A DNA stretch of 64,000 nt from NCBI GenBank assembly GCA_965153355.1, contig OZ231126.1, positions 63,984,001-64,048,000 on the forward strand. The letters run 5' to 3'. A model generated the notes under the pieces. It saw nothing but the letters and a program-made list of their open reading frames with translations, was not told the origin of the DNA and ran no database searches. The translations under genes and the position numbers were made by a program. Positions 51,801 through 61,619 of the stretch are shown one piece after another. Each line of letters starts with the position of its first letter. Within the stretch, counting starts at the first letter, position 1. This stretch comes from Flaccisagitta enflata. Lineage: Eukaryota; Chaetognatha; Sagittoidea; Aphragmophora.

Positions 51801-53390
51801 GGAAAAGATCGGATACTGTAAACGCGTGGATCGGCAGAAAAGATATATAAACGAAGAGACGGTTGAACAATATGACAGAAAAGCGGTCAAACGGACAAAC
51901 AGACAAACAGACAATGACTCACAAAGCAAAAAAGACGAGACCAAAAAGCGTTGAAAAATGATCAAATGCGATTTATTACCCATAAAAAAGGTGCCATGCG
52001 CAAATAAGTCGACAGAAACGGGACAAACGGTCGTCCTCTTTTTTGTTTTTTATCTCCTTATTTGGCAAGTTAGGACACTGAGAAACAGAGAGAGAGAGAG
52101 AGAGAGAGAGGACCGATAGACATACAGACAGACAGACAGACAGACACAGAAAGATACAGAGACAAAGACAGAAACGAGGACTGAAAGACAGATACACAGA
52201 CTAACAATGACCGAGACAGACAAAGACCCTTAACGGCCCAGGTAGACAGACTAACTAACGAATAGACCTAAATCAGACAGACACGGACGGAGAGGACAAG
52301 TGTGAGTGAGAAAGGAGAGAAAGACGGAAGATTTATTCGGATTTGAACGATTTTATCGCTTTGTGACGAGAGCAACGCCAGAAAAGAAAAAGAAAGGACA
52401 AAGTCAACGCTAGGAAGAAAGAAGAAAAAGAAAGAGAATGAAAGGAATAAGGTTTTCTAGGGAGTGATGGTCGCATTTGTCAATATGCAAAATTTCTTTC
52501 GATTTCACGCTGCAAGTAATGCGAGGTTACAATATCCTCCCCTTTAACTCGCTTCCAACCCTACACACATAAGCAGGGTGGTTATGCGCATTTCAAATGT
52601 AGCTCTCTACAGAGTGTTTTACAGACAGACCAATGGACTGATGGACTGATGGATAGATGGTTGGACAAAGCCTCTTACAGAGTCACGATGAGTAAAGATT
52701 GTTTTGCTGCAAGAACCTTTCAGCTGTTTAGCACCACCATGGAATCATTTAAAAAAAAACCACTTGAGGCAGAAGAAAAATTATCTGCGGTGGGTTTTTT
52801 TTTTTAAATGATTCCATGATGGTGCTCAACAGTACTAAATTATAGGATAAAACATGTATAGTAATCAAATCTCTTGCTTTAATGGAAATGTTACTGTGAA
52901 GCAAAATCAACTATGCGGCGATATATAAATAAGGGGTTAAGTAATAATTCAGAAAAAATGGAGGATTTGTGAAATTCAAAAGAATGAATTGTATTAGAGA
53001 TAAAAAAAAATCATAATTCATACCCTATACTTTCTATTAGAATACCCTCTGCATATCGACACACCCGAGAGTGATGGTGTTTAACTTTAAGAAAAAAAAA
53101 AGAAACTAGAATAATGGCTTCGAGACCGGAAGTAAAGGGAACAAAACAAAAAAGAGAGAGAGAGAGAGAATGTCACTGTAAAATATGGAGATGAAAATAG
53201 TTTTGAAACCTGTTTTAGATCCAGGGCAAACGTGAGCAAGCGTTGATGGAAGTATGGAACAAGGCCAAAAATAGTCGCATGCTATGAAACAGGGACAAAT
53301 TGGGTCAATGCAATGTTGACAAAGGTGTTGGGAAAAGATTAACGGAATTAAGAACATACGCCTGCTGACGACAAAATATAGAAAATAGAA

Positions 53391-53392
<2 letters not shown>
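51801..53392. other. Intergenic, no gene recognised
   Basis: Purine-rich GACAGACAGA/AGAGAGAG tracts at 52085-52200, a partial family-1 end with CCTCTTACAGAGTC near 52685, and a 97-bp hairpin (52730-52826). No coding signal was recognised. Confidence 0.45.
52730..52826. repeat. 97-bp hairpin (about 38-bp arms)
   Basis: AGCACCACCATGGAATCATT and its inverse AATGATTCCATGATGGTGCT close the structure, with A-run/T-run inner arms and a 15-20 nt loop. A small MITE or foldback. Confidence 0.8.
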
Positions 53393-53452
<60 letters not shown>

Positions 53453-53453
53453 T
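53393..53453 (+). repeat. (GTT)n microsatellite
   Basis: About 20 GTT units. Confidence 0.95.
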
Positions 53454-53599
53454 TGTCGGTTTTGTTATTCGCTGAATTTTTTCATGCAATAAAGTCTTTT
53501 TTTACTTCCGGTTTGCAAACGACACATAACTTCATACCAACATGTAGCACGGACATCTGATATCAATCCGATTTTTTGTTGGTTTGTTCGTCTATTCAA

Positions 53600-53720
53600 C
53601 TACTCATTCATTCCTTCATTCATTCATTCATTCATTCATTCATTCATTCATTCATTCATTCATTCATTCATTAAATTCATTCGTTCCTCCATTCATTCAT
53701 TTATTCATTCATTCATTCAT
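53600..53720 (+). repeat. (ATTC)n microsatellite abutting the Penelope-like element
   Basis: CATTCATTC tetranucleotide array directly against the 3' end of the retroelement. A similar array lies at its 5' side (57986-58341). Confidence 0.95.
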
Positions 53721-53944
53721 TCATGATAAAATAAGAAGTCGGGTGTAAAAAGCTACACGTCGTGTTTCGGCAAATGTGCTTCTTCAGGCTTTGAGTATGT
53801 ACAGAGACACATGTGTTTTTAAAGGAAATGGTTGACCATAAGTCATAACAATGGGCACAGAATTCGGGGTTAAGAGGATTAGGAAAATACACAGAAAGAG
53901 AGAGACGAAGATTTCTCAGTCAGTGTCATTATCTTCATCATCAT
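53721..53944 (-). repeat. PLE direct terminal repeat, 3' copy
   Basis: 224 bp, same orientation and length as 57762-57985, with four mismatches. It holds the hammerhead motif at 53749-53792. The downstream boundary was set where similarity to the other copy stops (at the ATTC array). Confidence 0.93.
53749..53792 (-). ncRNA. Type I hammerhead ribozyme motif, 3' copy
   Basis: Read on the minus strand: AAAGC, core CUGAAGA, stem-loop AGCA-CAUU-UGCC, core GAAA, stem III ACAC-GAC-GUGU sharing the last A of GAAA, cleavage-site A (53754), then GCUUU. AAAGC pairs with GCUUU (stem I), GCA with UGC (stem II, with an A-C mismatch next to the core), ACAC with GUGU (stem III, 3-nt loop). All core nucleotides fit C3 U4 G5 A6 N7 G8 A9 ... 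G12 A13 A14 ... U16.1 H17. Short stem III is typical of ribozymes in Penelope-like elements. Predicted self-cleavage is after 53754. Confidence 0.8.
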
Positions 53945-53952
53945 CATCATCA

Positions 53953-56306
53953 TCACCACCACCATCGTTTGTGAGAGTACCCGGGTGGAGCGAAGGCATA
54001 AATTTTTTTTTGAAAAAACGCCTCTTTAGCCTCTCTTTCTATTCTGCTGCAATTGAGAGGCATTTTAAAAAAGGGACACGTTCGAAATTTGATAGTCAGG
54101 TTTTGTGTCCCTGGGCAATTAAAGATGTGGTTGCTGACGACGAGATTTCGGTACGTGGCGCGGTTTATATGCAGACGATGCGTGTTCATACGTTTGTTGA
54201 ATGGCTGGCCAGTTTCACCGATATACATGGCGTTGCAACCAGCGCAAAACATCACGTAGATAACATTCTTGCTGCGACATGAGAGATTTTCTTGCACGCG
54301 AAAGGTTTCGCCTTTTTCCATCTGAATTTCATCGCCTTCAATCATGTAAGGGCAATTGGCGCAATTTTTGCCACACTTCATCACTCCTCCTTTTTTCTCC
54401 TGCGTCGAGAAGTTGGATTTGGTGAGAATAGATTTGAGGTTCGGTGGCTGGCGTTTTGATGGAACAACTGTTGCTGCATCCATAATCTGCTTCATGCGAG
54501 GACTTTCATTGAGAATGTCAAGAGCCTTCAATAATCTTGGAAAGATTTGCGGATTCTTTGGATTGAAGGTGTGTACAAACGGCAAAATGTCTTTCTTGTC
54601 CGTATTTTCAATTCTTTCTTGACGTAATTCAGATTGGTCTCTCGCTTTAGCTTTGTCGATAGCGTCCTGTATGATGGAATTTGGGTAACCAAGCGATCGG
54701 AGATGTCCTGCTGTTGCTTCCATTCGTGATTTTTGGTCGGTTTCAAGGTCGCACAACGTTCTTGATCTTAGTGCTAACGCATAAGGAATATTCTTTTTTG
54801 TGTTGTGAGGGTGACAACTGCTCCATGGAACAAAATTGTGACAAGATTTGTCAAACTGGTCCACGATTACCGTAGCTGGAGTTAAGTGTATGGCCAAATC
54901 GAGGAAATACTGTGTTTGTGCAGTCTGGCCATTTCGTAGGCGTGTTTCCTCTGATGTCACCATGATGAACTGAACTCCATCTTCAATGCGAATCCTTTCG
55001 AATTGTTCATTGATGATGTCGATGGAACCGAGACTGTTGTCCCAAAGGCATATGTTGTCGTCGATGAAGGCTTTGAGATGCTCCTTTGCATATTCAGCAA
55101 CTTCCGGTTTCCCTTCCGTAGACAGACGATCACACAGTTTGTGCAGGAGGAAGCCTCGAACCATCACCGCCAGAACAACGGCGGCGTTTGTACCCGTGGC
55201 CAATCCTTTGATGAACTTGAAATGCATGTCGTCAAATACGCAATGGTTGTAAGAGACGATTATTTCAACCGCTTCTCTCACAAAATTTGGCGTAAAGCGA
55301 GAATTGATGAGGTGAGGCATTTGAGATGAGGCATTTTTTCCAGCCAAAAATTCAATGCTTCACTCAGAAGACGGAAGGAAATGGATGGATAAAATTGTTT
55401 GATATCCCATGTAAATAGCGTATAAGAATTGCCATTTTCGACCATAGGACGCCACGTTGAATCAATGTTTCTTATAACATCAAAAGAATCTTTAAGATAT
55501 CCGGGGATGAGTGGCATAAAGGGTTGGAGAATGATGTCGATGAGTTGACTCAGGCGAGATGTGGCATTTGTTGGGCCGCCAATAATTCCACGAAAATCCA
55601 AGTCCTCAGGAGGTTGCATGTTCAAGACCGGACCAATGCATGTCTTTTTTGCTTCCACGATATCCTTATGCTTCAAAGGTTTGGGAAGAAAGTACAGATT
55701 GGCGTCCTTTATCTCAAAATTCAAGAGATAGTCTTGCTCCTTCTTGGTACAGACAGATGGATGGCGTCGTAAAAGGCCTTGAATCGCACTTTGAGTCAGC
55801 TCTCCACAATTTTTTGGGACACGTTGGTAAGTCGAGGCGTCGGTGAGAATACGGCGGCCGTAGTCACCAATGAATGAAAAGTCAAAAAGACAGATGAGTC
55901 CTCCTTTGTCCGATTCGACGATCCAGAGTTTTTTCTCTTTGACCAGAGTACACAATTCATTCAGGGCCGCTGCCTCTGACTTAGAGAGATTAGGCGGAGG
56001 AGAAAATGATTGTTCATCTTCCAGACTGTCACTCAGTCTGAACAAGCGACGAATGCATTCTTCTAAATTACGATCTCTATTTTCTGCAGGGATGAATTTA
56101 CTCGGATTCTTTACTAAACTCTGATCATTGTCATTCATGTTAAGGCAGAATTCTCTGAGTCTAAGAGTGCGCGCAAAGACTTTAATGTCACACTGTAGTT
56201 GAGGGATGTTTGAAAATTTAGGCGTTGGGCAAAATTTCAGTCCGCGTAAAAGAAGTTTTTTCATCCCAGGCGTGAGTTGAATGGATGAAAAATTAATAAT
56301 TTTCAC
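53953..56306 (-). pseudogene. PLE reverse transcriptase / GIY-YIG endonuclease, one frameshift
   Basis: The reading frame lies in two overlapping parts, 56306-55278 (RT N-terminal part) and 55347-53953 (RT C-terminal part, linker, endonuclease). Part one carries the motif A region TWDIKQFYPSIS. Part two carries motif B (GLATGTNAA), motif C (FIDDN, about 55056-55068), a Cys-X3-Cys-X2-Cys linker (CGKNCANC) and the GIY-YIG nuclease (VIYVMFC, MYIGETG near 54225, KRMNTHR, EREAKEAFF). The break is caused by a 14-bp tandem duplication at 55308-55335; the frame is continuous if one unit is ignored. The nominal first codon at 56306 is GTG. The first AUG in this frame is further in, so translation may depend on ORF1. 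Confidence 0.93.
55308..55335 (-). other. 14-bp tandem duplication breaking the RT frame
   Basis: TGAGGTGAGGCATT (55308-55321) and TGAGATGAGGCATT (55322-55335) are adjacent copies with one mismatch. Fourteen is not a multiple of three, and the frame switches exactly here, between motif A and motif B of the reverse transcriptase. Confidence 0.9.
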
Positions 56307-57706
56307 TTCTGTCGGCGCTTGCGGTGCCGGCCCTGGAACAAAAAAGGACCGCCATTTTGATGCTGTTGTCGCGGATGTTGTTGTTGGCGACCATTTCGAG
56401 ATGGAGTCGCGCTTCTTCCTCTCGAACGATTTCTGTTGTTGTTGTTGTTGTTGTTATTGTTGTTATTGAACGGCGCAGAGTGGCGTCGTTGACGTTGTCG
56501 TCCTCGGTGATTTTGAGAGTGAGAGTGAGGGCGATAGCTGCTGCTGCGACTGTTGCTGCGGCCGCGGCTGTTGCTGCGGCTGTTGCCGCGGCTGTTGCTG
56601 CGGCTGCGGTTGTTGCTGTGGCTACGAGAACGGCTCTGATTGTTTCTCGAAGACGACCTTGAGCGCTGCCGAGAGTCTGAGCGTCGCTGCTGCGGTTGCT
56701 GCTGTGACGGCGGCGCCCCATTCTGACGTTGACGTCTTCCGTTTGATGACGTCGATCGATGGCGTCGTTGATTTGGATGCGGCGTCCCCGGTGCCCGTCT
56801 TGTCGATGCACTGCGGTTGCGCCGCGAATTTGGTGTGAAATTGACGCCCGTCGTGGGTTCTGTCGAAGGATTTTGAAAATTGGCTTTGACTTTTTCTTTA
56901 TTTTCTCTTTTCTTTTGCCAATCGTCAATTGCTTTCTTTTTTGCAATTTCCTTCTCTTTCTCCCATTTTTCTAGGAGATGTTTTGCTACAAGCTCATCAT
57001 TTTTCTCTTTTATGTCTGATTTCATTTCTTCATCCACTTCCTTCGTCTTTTCTCCCTTTTCTCTCCCGCGTTGTTGCATGAGCGAAATTTCATGTTGTAA
57101 TAACACTGCGGCTTGATTCTGCTTGATTTCGCGGATTTCTTCAGAATCAGAGGGAAGAATTTTTGGCGCATATCGTTTTTCGAAGTACGGAACATTCTCA
57201 TGGCTCCATTCATCATAAAGATGCGCCAACTCGATATTTCGTCGTTGTTCATAGATTGCGTCTCTGTAGATTTTAAGATTGCGATTCCATGATTTGTCGT
57301 TTGCACGGATTTTATCTACGGTCGACTGTAGATTGTTTTTAAAGAACCACGATTGAGCAGCGCTTTCGGCGGCAGAAATGGCGTGAGCGGCGTTGTTGGA
57401 AGCGGCGTCGGCGGAATTTTCAACGCGTGAGACGGCTTCGGGTATTTGTGCTGCTGCTCCATCTGCGAGGTCAGAAAGGGCTTGCACTGTGGCGTTTTGG
57501 TTGGTTTGAGGGCTGATGGAAGAAATTAACTCCCTCATTAAATCCGGCAGTTGTTGAAGTCCTTGTAAAAGCTCGATCATTTTCAAGTTTTGTGCATATT
57601 GGTAACGGTAATAGTCTTTCGCGTTTTGCACAAAAGGAATCGTTTGAGTTGAGGGTATAGGAAGGAAGGGGCTTGTAGCATCATTATCGTTGTTGGGATC
57701 ACCCAT
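56303..57706 (-). CDS. PLE ORF1: helical N-terminal part, Arg/Ser-rich tail (467 aa)
   Basis: Intact frame from the ATG at 57706 to the TGA at 56303. I recognise no named domain. The N-terminal 150 residues are Ala/Gln/Asn-rich and probably helical. The middle (about 150-280) is highly charged, with an E/K-rich stretch (residues about 210-275) likely to form a long helix or coiled coil. The last 180 residues are dominated by RS, SRSNSR and NRSRS repeats, a Gln-rich patch and a poly-Asn run. Such a tail suggests RNA binding or nuclear-speckle-type interactions, by analogy with SR proteins; this is inference. It overlaps the RT frame, which lies -1 to it, and carries a U UUU UUG heptamer at 56339-56345, 36 nt before its stop codon. 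Most described Penelope-like elements have a single ORF; upstream ORFs are reported for some lineages. Confidence 0.8.
   Translation of the reverse strand: MGDPNNDNDATSPFLPIPSTQTIPFVQNAKDYYRYQYAQNLKMIELLQGLQQLPDLMRELISSISPQTNQNATVQALSDLADGAAAQIPEAVSRVENSADAASNNAAHAISAAESAAQSWFFKNNLQSTVDKIRANDKSWNRNLKIYRDAIYEQRRNIELAHLYDEWSHENVPYFEKRYAPKILPSDSEEIREIKQNQAAVLLQHEISLMQQRGREKGEKTKEVDEEMKSDIKEKNDELVAKHLLEKWEKEKEIAKKKAIDDWQKKRENKEKVKANFQNPSTEPTTGVNFTPNSRRNRSASTRRAPGTPHPNQRRHRSTSSNGRRQRQNGAPPSQQQPQQRRSDSRQRSRSSSRNNQSRSRSHSNNRSRSNSRGNSRSNSRGRSNSRSSSYRPHSHSQNHRGRQRQRRHSAPFNNNNNNNNNNNRNRSRGRSATPSRNGRQQQHPRQQHQNGGPFLFQGRHRKRRQK
56339..56345 (-). promoter_or_regulatory. Candidate -1 ribosomal frameshift site (U UUU UUG)
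   Basis: In ORF1 the codons CCT TTT TTG give the heptamer T TTT TTG, which fits the X XXY YYZ rule. A -1 slip here enters the RT frame, which then has no stop until the later 14-bp duplication. The ORF1 stop follows at 56303. A GC-rich stretch (GGGCCGGCACCG) lies just downstream, but a defined pseudoknot was not established. The alternative is a single-base length change in the T run. Confidence 0.45.
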
Positions 57707-57761
57707 TTTCGATAAATAGGTTGAGAGTTGGTAAAACAAAATGTCACTATTTATGTTTCAA

Positions 57762-57985
57762 TCATGATAAAATAAGAAGTCGGGTGTAAAAAGCTACACG
57801 TCGTGTTTCGGCAAATGTGCTTCTTCAGGCTTTGAGTATGTACAGAGACACATGTGTTTTTAAAGGAAATGGTTGACCAAAAGTCATAACAATGGGCACA
57901 TGATTCGGGGTTAAGAGGATTAGGAAAATACACAGAGAGAGAGAGACGAAGATTTCTCAGTCAGTGTCATTATCTTCATCATCAT
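57762..57985 (-). repeat. PLE direct terminal repeat, 5' copy
   Basis: 224 bp, 4 differences from 53721-53944. It includes the hammerhead motif at 57790-57833. ORF1 begins 56 bp downstream in the direction of transcription. Confidence 0.93.
57790..57833 (-). ncRNA. Type I hammerhead ribozyme motif, 5' copy
   Basis: Identical in all core and stem positions to the motif at 53749-53792. Predicted cleavage is after A57795. Cleavage at both repeats would release a unit-length RNA. Confidence 0.8.
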
Positions 57986-58410
57986 TCACTCATTCACTCA
58001 TTCACTCATTCACTCATTCATCATAAATAGCTGACCTAAATCTACCCCAGAATTTCTCCACAGAATGTCACCATTCCCCAATGCGTTCCTCCATTCTTTC
58101 ATTCATTCATTCATTCATTCATTCATTCATTCATTCATTCATTCATTCATTCATTCATTCATTCATTCATTCATTTATTCATTCAGTCATTTATTCATTC
58201 ATTTATTTATTCATTCATTCATTCATTCATTCATTCATTCATTCATTCGTTCTCTCATTCTCTCATTCATTCTTTCATTCTCTCATTAATTCATTCATTC
58301 ATTCATTCATTCTCTCGTTCATTCATTCATTCATTCATTCATTCATCATAAATAGCTGACTTAAATCTACCCCAGAATTTCTCCACAGAATGTCACCATT
58401 CCCCAATGCG
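57986..58410 (+). repeat. (ATTC)n array bracketed by a 69-bp direct repeat
   Basis: 58017-58085 (TTCATCATAAATAGCTGACC ... CCATTCCCCAATGCG) is repeated with one mismatch at 58342-58410. The space between is an ATTC array with ATTT and CTCTC variants, and the space before (57986-58016) is an ACTCATTC run. It looks like a 325-bp tandem duplication involving the microsatellite. IHSFIHSF frames are artefacts. Confidence 0.9.
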
Positions 58411-58568
58411 AATGGCGTAGTTCCACAATTTCTATATGGCTTAAACAACCTTTATCACCTTTGAATCTCCCACCATTGAGGCCAAGAACCACTTTGATGC
58501 AGGTGGGCCTCTTAACCTCCAAGGTTGGATCTTCCTATTTACGTGGACGATAAAAGTCGAATTTGCTA

Positions 58569-58605
<37 letters not shown>

Positions 58606-59412
58606 CTCTTTCTCTCTCTAGTCTTTTCATTACTTTGTGTTTTTGTGGATATATTTTTGTGTATGTTTCTTTGTGTTTACGTGTGTCAATGTGAGGGTGC
58701 GTGCGTCCGTGCTGTGTGTGCATGTGTGTCGCGGGTACTCACAGCCAGCCATCATCATCAGATGCTTCAGCTGATCAAATTGTTCCATAAAGAAACAAAA
58801 TTAAGGGGAACACACAAAGCTGTTCAGTTCCCTTCAACATATATTACACATTTAGATAGTTTCGGCCTTTACATGCATTTTACACAATACACTAGTGGAA
58901 GCTGCTAGACACAGCCAGCTGGAACGTCACGAGAAAGACGAGGAATTACAACGGGATTTTCAAAAGGCTTTCTCAGTTTTTTTTCTTCTCCATCCCTTTA
59001 CCTTTAGCTTTGCCTGCGACTTTTTTTTTCTCAGCGTTAAGCCGTCATTTCTCAAGTCAACTTCAAAAACGATTTGTGGGTTTTTTTTCCTTCCTCATTT
59101 CATTTCCAGCTCCCCGACACCACGTGGGAAGTCAAGTGGACGACGTTGACCAAGAGAAAAAATGCGACAGGGGGCCAATAGATGGTTCTTGGTGTGACAT
59201 TAAGACATAAACCCGGAGAGAGAAATACATCCGTAACAAAGACACGTGAAATTTAATTACGACAATCATACCATAAATACCAGATTACCTTACGACTAAC
59301 GAGTGATGACAGAAATTTTCTATGGAATTTACACATGAAAAGACACATTTGTTTTGTACGCTTAAACGCAAAATCTGGTGACAGCTAACTCCCACTGGCA
59401 GCTCTCTTTGCT

Positions 59413-59470
<58 letters not shown>

Positions 59471-59630
59471 CTCATTGCCGTTTTCCCCTGGAATTCAATG
59501 GCAGTCGCGTTCTCTCTCGTCTTGACGGGATGCCCTTTAATGCCTCCAGGCCCAAAACGGCTTCGTCCATCTTCGAAAAAAGATTCACATTGGCAAACTC
59601 GGATAATGAGTTGGGATGGGAAAGGAGCAA
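58411..59630. other. Intergenic, no gene recognised
   Basis: Contains (CT)n at 58568-58620 and 59417-59466 and T-rich sequence. Small open frames show no recognisable motif. Confidence 0.45.
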
Positions 59631-60160
59631 GGCCGGAGACACGGCTACCCCAGTCGCGTGCGAGGGATATAGAAGAAGCAAAGATGCACTCACGGCATGA
59701 TTCGACCATGATAATTGATTGATATGAGAATGTTTATCAATAAGTGCAACAAGGTTTGACATGGTGTGACAAGATGTGACAACTTGTGTAACAAGGCAGG
59801 ATACATGGCTACCCCAGTCGCGTGCAAGGGATATAGAAGAATCAAAGATGCACTCGCGGCATGATTTGACCATGATAATTGATTAATATGAGAATATTTT
59901 TCAATTAGTGCAACAGGGTGTGACATGGTGTGATAAGGTGTGACAACTAGTGTAACAAGGCCAGATACACGGCTACCCCAGTCGCGTGCGAGGGATATAG
60001 AGGATGCAAAGATGCACTCACTGCATGATTCGACCATGATAATTGATTGATATGAGAATGATTATCAATTAGTGAAACAAGCTGCGACAGTAAGTGTAAC
60101 AAGGTGTAATAACCTTGGTGTAACAAGGTGTAACAAGGTGTAACAAGGTGTGACAACTTG
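59631..60160 (-). repeat. 164-bp tandem repeat derived from a family-1 end
   Basis: GGCCGGAGACACGGCTACCC begins at 59631, and its variants at 59795 and 59959, an exact 164-bp period. Each unit has CCCCAGTCGCGTGCGAGGGA, AAGATGCACTC, GCATGATT, GACCATGATAATTGATTGAT and GTGACAAC/GTGTAACAAGG. A GGTGTAACAAGGTGTAACAA run follows at 60085-60160. Confidence 0.88.
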
Positions 60161-60528
60161 GTGTAACAAGCTTGGATTTTTGCTTAGAGCGTGGTTGTGA
60201 AAGAACAATATCAGTTTTGTATGAATATGTCGAAAAACAGGCAAACTGACTCTCGTTTAAAGATGCATGAACGCATCGAATAAAGGAAGATGGATACAGA
60301 AAACGATTGCAAGTAAAAAAGAGAGATGGAACTCGCGGCTGAATGGAAAAGAAAATCGAGGAAAATAAAGGAAAGGAAAAAAAAAAGATGGTGGAAAAAG
60401 GAAAATGGCACATAAAAAGGATGAGAAAGACGGAGAAGAGGACGATCAGAAAAAAGAGAGAAAGTGATGGAAAAAAAAAGGGAAAAGTCGGATGGAATGA
60501 AAGAAGCTGAAGAAAGAAGAAGATGGTA

Positions 60529-60847
60529 AAAGAAGAAGAAGAATAAGAAGAAAGAAGAAGAAGAAGAAGAAGAAGAAGAAGAAGAAGAAGAAGAAGAAGA
60601 AGAAGAAGAAGAAGAAGAAGAAGAAGAAGAAGAAGAAGAAGAAGAATAAAAAGAAGAAGTAGAAAGAAGAAAAAGAAGAAGAAGAAGAAGAAAAAGAAAA
60701 AGAAGAAGAAGAAGAAGAAGAAGAAGAAGAAGAAGAAGAAGAAGAAGAAGAAGAAGAAGAAGAAGAAGAAGAAGAAGAAGAAGAAGAAGAAGAAGAAGAA
60801 GAAGAAGAAGAAGAAGAAGAAGAAGAAGAAGAAGAAGAAGAAGAAGA

Positions 60848-60931
<84 letters not shown>
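60529..60931 (+). repeat. (AAG)n then (AG)n microsatellite
   Basis: About 300 bp of AAG with rare ATA and AAA interruptions, followed by AG to 60931. A 476-codon minus-strand frame across this and the next array is composition-driven. Confidence 0.97.
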
Positions 60932-60935
<4 letters not shown>

Positions 60936-61136
60936 AAATATATAAGTAAAGCAAAGAAAAGATACGGAGAGAGAAAACGTTTGAAGGGCGACAGAGCGAT
61001 TTCAAGAGAAAAGAGTCACAAGGACATCTCTGAAGAAGACTCCGGGAAAAAAGGACATCAGAGCTTAGGAAAGGAAAAAAAAGGACATTTCGCTCAAAAA
61101 AGGACATTTTGAGAACTTTGAAAAAAGCTCGAGGAG

Positions 61137-61440
<304 letters not shown>

Positions 61441-61619
61441 AAAGAGAGAGACAGGGAGAGGGAGAGGGAGACAGACAGACAGACAGACAGAAAGACAGAC
61501 GACGGAGAGAGAGAATGGTTCAGAAAAACGCATCAGATAATGATGGAGAAAAGGAGCTAAAAGAGGATGAAATCTTGGGAGGACAGTAGAGAGACAAAAA
61601 AAGAGTGACGTGAGACTGA

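Larger units (their letters stand above)
53721..57985 (-). mobile_element. Penelope-like retroelement (PLE) with GIY-YIG endonuclease, near complete
   Basis: A 4.27-kb element in minus orientation. In order of transcription: direct terminal repeat (57985-57762), ORF1 (57706-56303), RT plus GIY-YIG reading frame (about 56339-53953), second direct terminal repeat (53944-53721). The RT core, a Cys-rich linker and a C-terminal GIY-YIG endonuclease with YIG and downstream Arg are the defining combination of endonuclease-positive Penelope-like elements. The terminal repeats are 98% identical and carry hammerhead ribozyme motifs, also known in this class. One 14-bp duplication breaks the RT frame; otherwise it appears recent. 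It sits between two ATTC arrays. Confidence 0.95.

Noticed and set aside
53851-55329. Plus-strand open frames opposite the Penelope-like RT
   Set aside because: Antisense shadows of the RT/GIY-YIG frame, which carries the conserved motifs on the minus strand.
56293-56946. 217-codon minus-strand frame inside ORF1
   Set aside because: Third-frame shadow of the Arg/Ser-rich region; low complexity and no start context.
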